This document shows positions 1-5,948 of a DNA stretch of 34,274 bases, piece after piece. The translations under genes and the position numbers were made by a program. The stretch comes from a virus: IMG/VR virus record IMGVR_UViG_3300045006_000094, positions 1-34,274 of that record; one strand, 5' to 3'. The notes under the pieces were generated by a model. The model did no database searches. It had not been told where the DNA came from and was given only the letters and a program-made list of their open reading frames with translations. Numbering within the stretch: position 1 is the stretch's first letter; each line of letters opens with the position of its first letter.

Positions 1-126
1 GACGTGAGGGGCGGACCATTTACCGGATCGTTGGTGGCAACCGCCTCCGACATGATGAGTTGGGCGAAAACGATGATATTGAAGTTGCGCGATAACCCGG
101 CCATCGTGCCGGGGGAGGAACCATGA
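1..126 (+). CDS. 3' end of an unidentified gene (5' end outside window)
   Basis: The first reading frame is open from the window edge to a TGA at 124-126. That stop overlaps the next ATG by four bases (ATGA), the junction style used by nearly every following gene, and this is the main reason for choosing this frame. The 41 visible residues end in NPAIVPGEEP and match no family I recognise. The frame starting at base 3 is also open, to a TAA at 93-95, and reads like a plausible protein end, so the frame choice is uncertain. Confidence 0.35.
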   Translation, partial: DVRGGPFTGSLVATASDMMSWAKTMILKLRDNPAIVPGEEP

Positions 127-362
127 GGGGCGGCTGGCTCAGATACAGGTGTCGGACGTGCGGCGAGACATATGATCACCTTCACACTCCCGATGTCGCT
201 GTTGCAGTAGCGGCAATAGCGGAGACGCACGATCACGTCTATAGGTTGGCTGGGTGCGGGTTTGTCCCCGGACTTTTCAATACGCACTACTGTCTCAACG
301 GACTCATTGGTCTTGCAGATTTCACGGGGGCGAGGCTAGACACCAAGGAGGACAAGCCATGA
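123..362 (+). CDS. Hypothetical 79-aa protein with an N-terminal CxxC
   Basis: The ATG at 123 follows GGGGGAGGA at a good ribosome-site distance. The protein has a CRTC motif near residue 10, a later CGF, and a HYC near residue 56. This could be a small metal-binding knuckle, but the cysteine spacing fits no zinc finger I can name. Its stop overlaps the next start (ATGA at 359-362), so it is probably translated in series with the lipoprotein gene that follows. I do not recognise the family. Confidence 0.55.
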   Translation: MRGGWLRYRCRTCGETYDHLHTPDVAVAVAAIAETHDHVYRLAGCGFVPGLFNTHYCLNGLIGLADFTGARLDTKEDKP

Positions 363-739
363 GGATCACGCTGTTTCTGGTAGCGGCGTTGGTCGCGCTC
401 GCCGGGTGCGGGGCTACAGTCCGACCGCCCATTGTCTGGACCGTGGCCGGGACGATGGACGATGGCGAGGATTGCATCGCCACGAACGACACGACGCCCT
501 GGCCCGCGACGGCGAGCCGCACGCTCATCGTGCAGGCGCGGCGGGTCGGCACGACGACATGGGCCGAAGTGCTCCGGGTCGCGGCGGCGGCGGGGACGAT
601 GCAGCCGGAGATCGCGGTTGCGTCGTTTGGAATGTGGGAGATCAGGGGCATGGTTGCAGATTCGACTGGTGCCGGATGCTGGAGCGATACGGTGTCACGT
701 ATCGCCATGACTCGGCCGAGCAAGGTGGGTGCGCGGTGA
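359..739 (+). CDS. Small predicted lipoprotein (126 aa)
   Basis: The start is placed at the ATG at 359, not the longer upstream reading from 254. The shorter start follows AAGGAGG with ideal spacing, gives a four-base overlap with the upstream gene, and places a classic lipoprotein signal at the N-terminus: basic MR, a hydrophobic run, then LAGC with the lipidated cysteine at about residue 18. The mature part is a small, probably beta-rich domain with the segment RVGTTTWAEVLRV, weakly like a fibronectin-type fold. Phage lipoproteins often act in superinfection exclusion or host envelope modification, but nothing in the sequence assigns a role. It overlaps the next gene by GTGA. Confidence 0.72.
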   Translation: MRITLFLVAALVALAGCGATVRPPIVWTVAGTMDDGEDCIATNDTTPWPATASRTLIVQARRVGTTTWAEVLRVAAAAGTMQPEIAVASFGMWEIRGMVADSTGAGCWSDTVSRIAMTRPSKVGAR

Positions 740-966
740 TCTGGAGTCGTGAGCGCCGTGGCGTGACGTGGCGCGTCGAAATCACGCGCTTCGGTCTGTC
801 GGTGGAGCGCCGGACGATGTTTGTGGCCAGAGTGGTCGGGCTAAACGTGCCGATGATCTGGTGGGGCAAGTGGGTCACCATGACAGAGGCCATGCCGAAC
901 ACAGCGACATCGCCAACGATTGATTCGCTTCGTGAGATGGCGGCGATGCTGGAGCGTGACCGATGA
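736..966 (+). CDS. Hypothetical 76-aa protein, GTG start
   Basis: The GTG at 736 overlaps the upstream TGA and lies behind AAGGTGGG. The same frame is open further upstream, but there it overlaps the lipoprotein gene completely, so the short form is preferred. The N-terminal half is rich in Arg, Val and Trp (WSRERRGVTWRVEITRFGL), suggesting a small beta-sheet protein. The C-terminal third is a predicted helix (SLREMAAMLERDR). The stop overlaps the next start (ATGA at 963). No family is recognised. Confidence 0.55.
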   Translation: MIWSRERRGVTWRVEITRFGLSVERRTMFVARVVGLNVPMIWWGKWVTMTEAMPNTATSPTIDSLREMAAMLERDR

Positions 967-1193
967 TCCCCGCCTTGCTGCTGGCTGCTGTTGCGGGGGG
1001 ATTCTCCCCCGCGAGCGGCGCTGGGGCGCAAGTGCGGCACATCGTGATCCTGCCGCGCACCTGCCACGTTGCGCGGGTCAGCGGCGAGGTCGCGGCGCGG
1101 GGCGCGGGCGTGCTGGAGTTCATGACGGTTGGCCCTGTTACGGTGACAGTCGTGTCGTGTGGGGCGCAACCAAGCAGGGTCGGGGCAGAATGA
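963..1193 (+). CDS. Small predicted exported protein (76 aa)
   Basis: The protein begins with a hydrophobic stretch (MIPALLLAAVAGGF) followed by small residues and an ASGAGAQ segment that could be a signal peptidase site near residue 22. It lacks the usual basic start, so the signal peptide is tentative. The remaining 50 or so residues are Val-rich with two cysteines and are probably a small beta domain. It overlaps both neighbours by ATGA and ends in RVGAE, echoing the VGAR ends of the genes at 359 and 1190. The function is unknown; position suggests an envelope role alongside the lipoprotein. Confidence 0.5.
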   Translation: MIPALLLAAVAGGFSPASGAGAQVRHIVILPRTCHVARVSGEVAARGAGVLEFMTVGPVTVTVVSCGAQPSRVGAE

Positions 1194-2119
1194 TACTCGG
1201 GGCCGATGCGCGTAGCCTACCGCTGCGAGACGCAAGCGTTCATTGCTGCGTCACGTCGCCGCCGTACTGGGGGTTGCGGGACTACGGGGCGGCAACTCAA
1301 ATCGGCCTTGAGGGTACGCCCGATGAATACGTTGCCACGATGGTCGCGGTGTTCCGCGAGGTCTGGCGCGTGATGCGCGACGATGGAACGCTCTGGCTGA
1401 ATCTGGGGGATTGCTACCAAGACAAGAATCTCATCGGCATTCCCTGGCGCGTGGCGTTCGCCCTACAGGTGGACGGATGGTATCTCCGCTCCGACATCAT
1501 CTGGGCGAAACCGAACCCGATGCCGGAGAGCGTGACGGACAGGCCGACAAAATCGCATGAGTACGTTTTTCTGCTGTCGAAGTCAGCTCGGTATTACTAC
1601 GACGCCGACGTCATTGCGACACCGCCGGCAGAGGCGAGCGTTGCGCGGTTGTCGCAACGCAACCTACATAACCAGCGAGGTTCTTATCGGTGCCCCGGAA
1701 AAACGAACGGTCCCATGCGAGCGGTTCTTGGAGGACGGAACAAGCACGCGGGATACGAGAACAGAATGATGTCCGGGCGAGAAGACGATGGGCGTTACCT
1801 GGAGCGGGGCGTGAACATGCGGGATGTTCTTACGTTAAGTACCGCCTCTTTCAAGGGGGCGCACTTCGCGGTGATGCCTGAGCGTCTTGCAGCGATATGT
1901 GTCCTCGCCGGATGTCCAGAGGGCGGGACGGTTCTTGACCCGTTCTGTGGTAGCGGCACGACCGGGGTTGTTGCCGCTAAGTATGGGCGGCGGTTTGTTG
2001 GCGTGGACGTCAGCGCGGAGTTCTGCCGGATGGCGTTCAAAAGAGTAGCGCCGCACTACTCTCAGGGCGGGTTGTTAGCGCCGTGCGGGTCCGCGCCGGG
2101 GAAGGTGGGGGCGAGATGA
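1190..2119 (+). CDS. DNA amino-methyltransferase (N4-cytosine or N6-adenine), beta group
   Basis: This 309-residue enzyme should transfer a methyl group from S-adenosylmethionine to an exocyclic amine in DNA. The catalytic motif IV (TSPPYWG, residues 22-28) comes first and the AdoMet-binding motif I (DPFCGSGTTG, residues 250-259) comes near the end, the beta-group order of the N4/N6 DNA methylase family. HFAVMPERL at 225-233 fits the conserved segment just before motif I. The middle (about 145-220) is the likely target-recognition region. SPPY is commonest in N4-cytosine enzymes but also occurs in adenine enzymes, so the product is left open. The start at 1190 is set by the ATGA overlap and removes 90 spurious upstream residues. 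No restriction endonuclease is adjacent, so it is probably an orphan enzyme that protects phage DNA or marks its own sites. Confidence 0.9.
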   Translation: MILGADARSLPLRDASVHCCVTSPPYWGLRDYGAATQIGLEGTPDEYVATMVAVFREVWRVMRDDGTLWLNLGDCYQDKNLIGIPWRVAFALQVDGWYLRSDIIWAKPNPMPESVTDRPTKSHEYVFLLSKSARYYYDADVIATPPAEASVARLSQRNLHNQRGSYRCPGKTNGPMRAVLGGRNKHAGYENRMMSGREDDGRYLERGVNMRDVLTLSTASFKGAHFAVMPERLAAICVLAGCPEGGTVLDPFCGSGTTGVVAAKYGRRFVGVDVSAEFCRMAFKRVAPHYSQGGLLAPCGSAPGKVGAR

Positions 2120-2277
2120 AGCGAATCATCGGATGGGCGATGTTGTGGATACCCGCTGCGGTGTTGGCGGTTCTTGCGTACCATGCCGGGGTCTTGTGGC
2201 CCGCCCTACTTATCATCGGGGGTGCGGTCGTGGTGGCAGCGTGGATTTTTCTCGGGATCTGGTTGGTGTCCGAATGA
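2116..2277 (+). CDS. Small two-helix membrane protein (53 aa)
   Basis: The ATG at 2116 follows GGGGAAGGTGGGGG and overlaps the methyltransferase stop (ATGA). The protein is almost wholly hydrophobic, with a basic start (MKR), one membrane helix at about 6-25 and a second at about 27-50 (WPALLIIGGAVVVAAWIFLG). It could be an inner-membrane protein active against the host or competing phages, or a small holin-like protein away from the main lysis group. No family is recognised. The longer upstream reading was rejected because it lies within the methyltransferase gene. Confidence 0.55.
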   Translation: MKRIIGWAMLWIPAAVLAVLAYHAGVLWPALLIIGGAVVVAAWIFLGIWLVSE

Positions 2278-2402
2278 CCGCCCGTTGCGCGTGGTGCGGT
2301 GGGGACAATGGAGAGCTAGTCTGGCTCACGGAGTTCCTGGTGTGGCTGCACAACACGCCAGAGTGCGCTGCGGGCTTCTTCCGGCGGGGGGGGGTGACAT
2401 GA
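2274..2402 (+). CDS. Mini zinc-ribbon-like protein (42 aa)
   Basis: A 42-codon frame begins at an ATG overlapping the previous stop (ATGA at 2274-2277) and ends in an ATGA overlap with the next gene. It carries CAWC near the N-terminus and a single later cysteine in TPEC, a partial zinc-binding pattern. The perfect coupling on both sides is the main reason to believe it is translated. The function is unknown. Confidence 0.45.
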   Translation: MTARCAWCGGDNGELVWLTEFLVWLHNTPECAAGFFRRGGVT

Positions 2403-2623
2403 GGTGCCCCAAGTGCGGGAATGAAGTGCTCTGGGCCGATTACGCCTCAACCACAGGCGGTTTCAAGATCACGGAGGGGTGCGGCGCTTGCGGGTGGTCG
2501 CAAGAGCGCGAGCCCCCGAAGGAAGAATACGTCATTACCGGGTCGGGTGGGCGCTTCTGGTTGGAGCGTGCGGGCAAGCGACCGGACCCGATGATCCCGG
2601 ACAGAGAGTGGCCGGAGGACTGA
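2399..2623 (+). CDS. Zinc-ribbon protein (74 aa)
   Basis: The ATG at 2399 overlaps the previous stop. The protein opens with CPKCG (residues 3-7) and has a second pair, CGAC, near residue 28, giving the four cysteines of a zinc ribbon. The C-terminal half is charged and Pro-rich. Small zinc ribbons of this kind in phages often bind nucleic acid or host transcription proteins, but no partner is visible. It is followed after seven bases by another small gene. Confidence 0.6.
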   Translation: MRCPKCGNEVLWADYASTTGGFKITEGCGACGWSQEREPPKEEYVITGSGGRFWLERAGKRPDPMIPDREWPED

Positions 2624-2630
2624 GGGGGAT

Positions 2631-2825
2631 ATGGGGAAGGTGAAGATCACGAAACTGAGTCCCGGAGAATCGCGCTCCAGCGGGTCCTTCCCGCGCTCGG
2701 CGAAAGCCGAGCCTGCGAAGACCCATCCATCGAAGTGGTGGGTCCACATACCTGTCATTGACGCGCCGACACCGTCCGGGCGTATCGCCTTGGGCGCTTC
2801 CGGGAAGAGGAGCGGTAGGCGATGA
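2631..2825 (+). CDS. Hypothetical basic 64-aa protein
   Basis: The start lies just behind a GAGGGGG ribosome site, and the stop overlaps the start of the nuclease gene (ATGA at 2822). The protein is basic, Ser- and Pro-rich, with one hydrophobic patch (WWVHIPVIDAP) and an Arg/Lys-rich end. It has no known domain. Coupling to the RuvC-like gene suggests shared expression and possibly shared DNA-related work, which is inference. Confidence 0.5.
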   Translation: MGKVKITKLSPGESRSSGSFPRSAKAEPAKTHPSKWWVHIPVIDAPTPSGRIALGASGKRSGRR

Positions 2826-3967
2826 ACAGAGATCGGGTGAGGTTCTTCTACTGCGGGTTCGACCCCGGCTTGGAGCGAACCGGCGCCGTTCTCGTCAGAG
2901 CGGAGGCAGCCAACGGTCCCTTTGCGATGGTGGAGTGGGCCACGTGGTCCGAGCCCCCGGACAACTCGATGTCCGACCAGCAGCGGATCGCCCGCCTTAC
3001 GGACGATGCTTCAGAGTGGGCCGGTAGGGTCATGAACAGCACCGACGTCTGCGAGTCGGACGCCCTCTATGTCGCCATCGAGTACCCCACCACGGCGAAG
3101 AACGTCGCCTCCCTCATGAAGCAGGCCGGGATCTTACAGTCCCTGTGGGAGAAGGTGAGGCGATCCATCCCAACGCACGGGGTTGTTGTCGTCGTCAGTC
3201 CGTCCCGGGCGAAGTTGGCCATGACCGGATCGGGTACGGCGAAGAAGGCGGTGATCGAGGGGTACGCTGCCCGGTACATCCAAGGGTTCCCGAATCTGGA
3301 GGATCCGCACATGAGCAAGTCGAAGAGGGAGGCTGTTGCTGATGCCGCAGCCATTGCGATGGCCGCGGCGTCTTACCACAAGTCGCGCTTGGTCGTCGGT
3401 GCGGGGTCGTCCTTCATCCCATCGGGGCGGTCGGCGGGCGCACCCGGCAAGGACGGAGGGTTCGGCAGGAGGTCGGGGCGCGGGAGGCCGCCCGGCCTGA
3501 TCTCCGGCCAAGTGTCGCTGGAGACCTTCCACGCCATCACCGACCTGACCCAGACCCTCAAGAGGGGACCCTTCATCGAGGAACTGTGCGCCGCCCTCAA
3601 GGTGCACAAGGAGACGGCACGGGCCCGGGTGATCAGCCTCCACAAGAAGGGGTTCGTGAAGCCGTGGACGAGCAGGAAGGACCCCATCGTCCTCTCTCAC
3701 CCGATTGGCTCGGCGATTCCTCCAGCACCAGACGCCATGACCACCCTTGAGAGGGCGGCCCTTGTCTACATCCTTGACTACTGGGACCGTGAGGGTCAGG
3801 CCCCCCTTCTCCATGAGATCGGGAAGGCCATCGGGGTCTCACGCGGGAGCGCCCACTACCAAGTGAAGCGCCTCATCGGGCACGGCCACCTCATCAGGGT
3901 GCGCGGCGCTACGAGAGGGATCGAGCCGACGCCGGAGGCCAGACTGTGGCTCTTGGGGGTGAAGTAG
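2822..3967 (+). CDS. RuvC-type Holliday-junction nuclease fused to winged-helix domains
   Basis: Residues 8-185 match the RuvC/RNase H fold. The first catalytic Asp is D14 in GFDPGLERTG, the strand YVAIEYP carries E87, and SPSRAKLAMTGSGTAKK at 126-142 matches the RuvC segment VTGxGxAxK. The terminal acidic pair is E170 and D174 in REAVADAAAIA. It should cut branched DNA during phage replication or before packaging. A Gly/Arg-rich linker (about 193-228) leads to a likely winged helix (about 231-293). A second one (about 307-370) closely follows the LexA DNA-binding domain pattern: TLERAALVYILDYW, PLLHEIGKAIGVSRGSAHYQV, then GHLIRV. Ordinary RuvC is about 170 residues and lacks these additions. 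They may target the nuclease to particular DNA or make it a transcription regulator; both are inference. It is the last rightward gene before the convergent junction. Confidence 0.85.
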   Translation: MNRDRVRFFYCGFDPGLERTGAVLVRAEAANGPFAMVEWATWSEPPDNSMSDQQRIARLTDDASEWAGRVMNSTDVCESDALYVAIEYPTTAKNVASLMKQAGILQSLWEKVRRSIPTHGVVVVVSPSRAKLAMTGSGTAKKAVIEGYAARYIQGFPNLEDPHMSKSKREAVADAAAIAMAAASYHKSRLVVGAGSSFIPSGRSAGAPGKDGGFGRRSGRGRPPGLISGQVSLETFHAITDLTQTLKRGPFIEELCAALKVHKETARARVISLHKKGFVKPWTSRKDPIVLSHPIGSAIPPAPDAMTTLERAALVYILDYWDREGQAPLLHEIGKAIGVSRGSAHYQVKRLIGHGHLIRVRGATRGIEPTPEARLWLLGVK

Positions 3968-3970
3968 AAA

Positions 3971-4018
3971 GGGGCGCCGCCGCCCCGCGGACGGAGGATG
4001 AGGCTGACGGGGCGGCGA
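3971..4018. terminator. GC-rich hairpin region between convergent genes
   Basis: GGGGCG at 3971-3976 pairs with CGCCCC at 3981-3986 around a four-base loop. The alternative arm CGCCGCCCC (3978-3986) can instead pair with GGGGCGGCG at 4009-4017. Read leftward, the first hairpin is followed by TTTCT, a weak U-tract; read rightward there is none. Its place between the ends of two convergent blocks favours a termination role, but it is not a textbook terminator. Confidence 0.35.
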
Positions 4019-4067
4019 CGGTGGTGCCAATAGGGAATCTACACGGGATCCCCGGTTTCGTCAAGGG

Positions 4068-4571
4068 CTACTTTACGGGCGCCATGCCGCCCAGAATCAG
4101 GCTCAGTTCCCACCCACCAGCCTCATCGTCGGGCCCGTAGTAGGTCCCGCGTATCCCGATTCGGCCAGCCGTCTCGTCCGTTCCCGGAATGCCAAAGATT
4201 GCCATGAGACCGCAGGAGGCCCCCACGCCCGGCCCGTCGAACAGGGTTCTCGAATCAACGCCCAAGTGCGGGAAGATCCACTCGTCGAAGAGGGCTCCGA
4301 ACCAGACCCCGGCCGCCGCTCCGCTGGATGGCTTGATTTCGGCTAGAACCCCGATCTTCCGCTTCATGTAGAAGGCGTCGAGCGACCCGGCGACCGCGGC
4401 GTCGCCCGCCACACCGTCTCGGATCTCGAACGACGTTCGCACCGCTCCGCCGTAGTCGAACACGCCGACGTACTCGGACTTCCCGGAGTAGGATGGCCCC
4501 TCCGGCCACGCCGCCGCCGCGGAAGCCCACATCACCAGACCTACGGCGCATAGCGCCAGAATCTTCTTCAT
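4068..4571 (-). CDS. Small exported protein, last gene of the leftward block (167 aa)
   Basis: A clear signal peptide begins MKKILALCAVGLVMW with a likely cleavage after AAAA near residue 21. The mature 145 residues are rich in Gly, aromatic residues and alternating hydrophobic positions, suggesting a small beta-barrel or beta-sandwich. The ATG sits behind GGAGGG and overlaps the stop of the holin candidate. Following the lysis genes directly, it may act at the envelope late in infection. I do not recognise the family, and no lipobox is present. Confidence 0.65.
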   Translation of the reverse strand: MKKILALCAVGLVMWASAAAAWPEGPSYSGKSEYVGVFDYGGAVRTSFEIRDGVAGDAAVAGSLDAFYMKRKIGVLAEIKPSSGAAAGVWFGALFDEWIFPHLGVDSRTLFDGPGVGASCGLMAIFGIPGTDETAGRIGIRGTYYGPDDEAGGWELSLILGGMAPVK

Positions 4572-4882
4572 TGCTGCCCTCCGTTCTTCTTGCGGATGGC
4601 CTCCGCACTCTTGCCCGTGTCGGCGAGACCCTGACCGATCACGTAGGCGATGAGCGACGCCACCATGATCCTGACCGTCTCGGTGTCAATCCCGGCCTTC
4701 GGGCCGAAGATTCCCACCAGCAGGGCCAGGACCGTGGCTGCCGCCTTCTTCCAAGACAACGTTCCGTTCATCTGTGCCTCCCTCCATGCGCCCATCACCC
4801 GCGAGACGAGCCTCGCGGTCTTCACAGCCTTCAGGGCCCCGTAGGGCTTGAAGACCCAGTCGTCGAAGCCCATCCTGTTCAT
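4568..4882 (-). CDS. Putative holin, two membrane helices (104 aa)
   Basis: The protein has a charged N-terminal region of about 40 residues, then two hydrophobic segments (AAATVLALLVGIFGP and VRIMVASLIAYVIGQGL), then a charged Lys-rich tail. This layout is common in class II holins, which form membrane lesions that release or activate endolysin. Its position next to an amidase and a membrane coil protein supports a lysis role. A GTG at 4888 is in frame, but the ATG at 4882 is better placed behind AAGGGG and is preferred. Sequence alone cannot prove holin activity. Confidence 0.6.
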   Translation of the reverse strand: MNRMGFDDWVFKPYGALKAVKTARLVSRVMGAWREAQMNGTLSWKKAAATVLALLVGIFGPKAGIDTETVRIMVASLIAYVIGQGLADTGKSAEAIRKKNGGQQ

Positions 4883-4884
4883 CG

Positions 4885-5322
4885 TCACCCCTTCAGCATC
4901 CTGTCAACGCAGGCTTGGGTGATGAGTCCCGGGCAATCCGTCGGCCAGAACTCGTTGTGGAGGTAGAGCCTCTCGCGGGGGATGAGGAATATCTGCATGA
5001 GCGGCTTCACAAGAACACGTCCCGCGAACAACAGCATCTCCTCCGGCGGAGGCTTGGCGATGTAGTTTCCAACGAAACAGATCCCGATGGAGCGGCCGTT
5101 CAGCGGGATGCAATGAGCCCCCCGCATCGGAAGCGGGCGCCCCACCATCGCCTCATAGCGGGCCCCGATCTTCTCGATCCCGAAGTGGTATCCGATGTCC
5201 TCCCACCCCTTGCCGAGCGGCTCCGGGGTTGTGTGGTAGCGGCGGATGTCGCCCCATGAGGCGTCGGGACCATCTTCTGTCGCCGAGTGGTGGAACACGA
5301 TGGACTCTATGCGGCGAGACAT
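4885..5322 (-). CDS. Endolysin: N-acetylmuramoyl-L-alanine amidase (T7 lysozyme/PGRP type)
   Basis: This 145-residue enzyme should cleave the bond between N-acetylmuramate and L-alanine in peptidoglycan. The amidase_2 pattern is complete: an FHHSAT strand with H11/H12, DIGYHF with Y45, the core SIGICFVGNY, and HNEFWPTDCPG near the end with H122 and C130. These correspond to the zinc ligands and catalytic Tyr of T7 lysozyme. The length also matches that enzyme. No signal peptide is present, so it needs a holin to reach the wall. The start is the ATG sharing one base with the upstream TGA (TGATG); a GTG one codon earlier is possible. T7 lysozyme also inhibits the phage RNA polymerase, but no such polymerase is seen here. 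Confidence 0.93.
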   Translation of the reverse strand: MSRRIESIVFHHSATEDGPDASWGDIRRYHTTPEPLGKGWEDIGYHFGIEKIGARYEAMVGRPLPMRGAHCIPLNGRSIGICFVGNYIAKPPPEEMLLFAGRVLVKPLMQIFLIPRERLYLHNEFWPTDCPGLITQACVDRMLKG

Positions 5323-5600
5323 CACGGCTCACCCCTGTGGTGCAGATCGCGGAGCACGCCCTCGATGCGCGTCGTCCGCGTGAGAAGGGTGTCCAGTTTG
5401 ACCTGGTTGGAGGCCAGGATCTTGTCCTGAGCCTCAACACGGGCGCAGACCAAGGCGACCTCCCTCTCTGTCTCTGAGTAGGTCTCTCGCGGAACGAACA
5501 GCCGATCAGCCAGCAGGAAAAAGGCGCCAAGCGCCGCGGCCACCACCACAATCACCTTGGCGACCTTGCCGTTTCCGTTGGATCCGCGAGCCTGAGTCAA
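5322..5600 (-). CDS. Membrane-anchored coiled-coil protein, Rz-like inner spanin candidate (92 aa)
   Basis: The start is a TTG at 5600, chosen because AGGAGG lies at the right distance and no ATG is available. After a short basic stretch, a single membrane helix (about 15-33, VIVVVAAALGAFFLLADRL) is followed by about 45 residues of heptad-like helix and a polar end. A short N-terminal anchor plus periplasmic coil is the layout of inner-membrane spanins, which disrupt the outer membrane in Gram-negative lysis. No nested outer spanin lipoprotein was found in the other frames, so the role is inferred from topology and from the amidase that follows. Confidence 0.55.
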   Translation of the reverse strand: MTQARGSNGNGKVAKVIVVVAAALGAFFLLADRLFVPRETYSETEREVALVCARVEAQDKILASNQVKLDTLLTRTTRIEGVLRDLHHRGEP

Positions 5601-5609
5601 TGGGTCCTC

Positions 5610-5936
5610 CTACTGGATGTCTTCCTGTTCGAGGATCGCCAGGATGTCGTCGAACCGAAGGATCGTGTGCTCCGTCTTCTCGATGAACGGGTTCAACTTC
5701 ACCGTGACCCCGGCGAACCGGCTGAACAGGACGCGGTCCCCGACCTTGACGGGGCTATCGTTCAGCCTGTTTCCGATCCACGCTCCTTCGCCGACAGCCA
5801 CGACCACTCCCCGGCACGGTGGGGCCTGCGCCGTCTCCGGGATGTGAATGCCACCCCTACTCACGCCCTCCGCTTCGTCCGGCAGAACAACGATCCTGTC
5901 CCGAAGCGGGATGGCCTTCTCGCGCCCTTCTGACAT
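5610..5936 (-). CDS. groES: Phage co-chaperonin GroES (Cpn10)
   Basis: The 108-residue protein follows the Cpn10 pattern along its length: KAIPLRDRIVVLP at the start, a mobile loop (about 22-42) with GGIHIPETAQ, the core GVVVAVGEG, KVGDRVLFSRFAGV, and the characteristic ending ILRFDDILAIL. The hydrophobic tripeptide that docks into GroEL appears as IHI at 30-32. It should cap a GroEL ring, almost certainly the host's since no groEL is in the window, to help fold capsid or other large phage proteins, as T4 gp31 does. It follows AGGAGG and lies between the giant polyvalent gene and the lysis genes, so it is expressed late. Confidence 0.93.
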   Translation of the reverse strand: MSEGREKAIPLRDRIVVLPDEAEGVSRGGIHIPETAQAPPCRGVVVAVGEGAWIGNRLNDSPVKVGDRVLFSRFAGVTVKLNPFIEKTEHTILRFDDILAILEQEDIQ

Positions 5937-5948
5937 CTCGCCCTCCTT

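Noticed and set aside
254-358. Longer N-terminus for the lipoprotein gene
   Set aside because: It would bury the signal peptide 35 residues inside the protein and overlap the upstream gene; the ATG at 359 has AAGGAGG and exposes the lipobox.
1190-2119. A complete restriction-modification system
   Set aside because: Only the methyltransferase is present; none of the neighbouring small proteins shows an endonuclease motif, and the RuvC-like gene is a junction nuclease.
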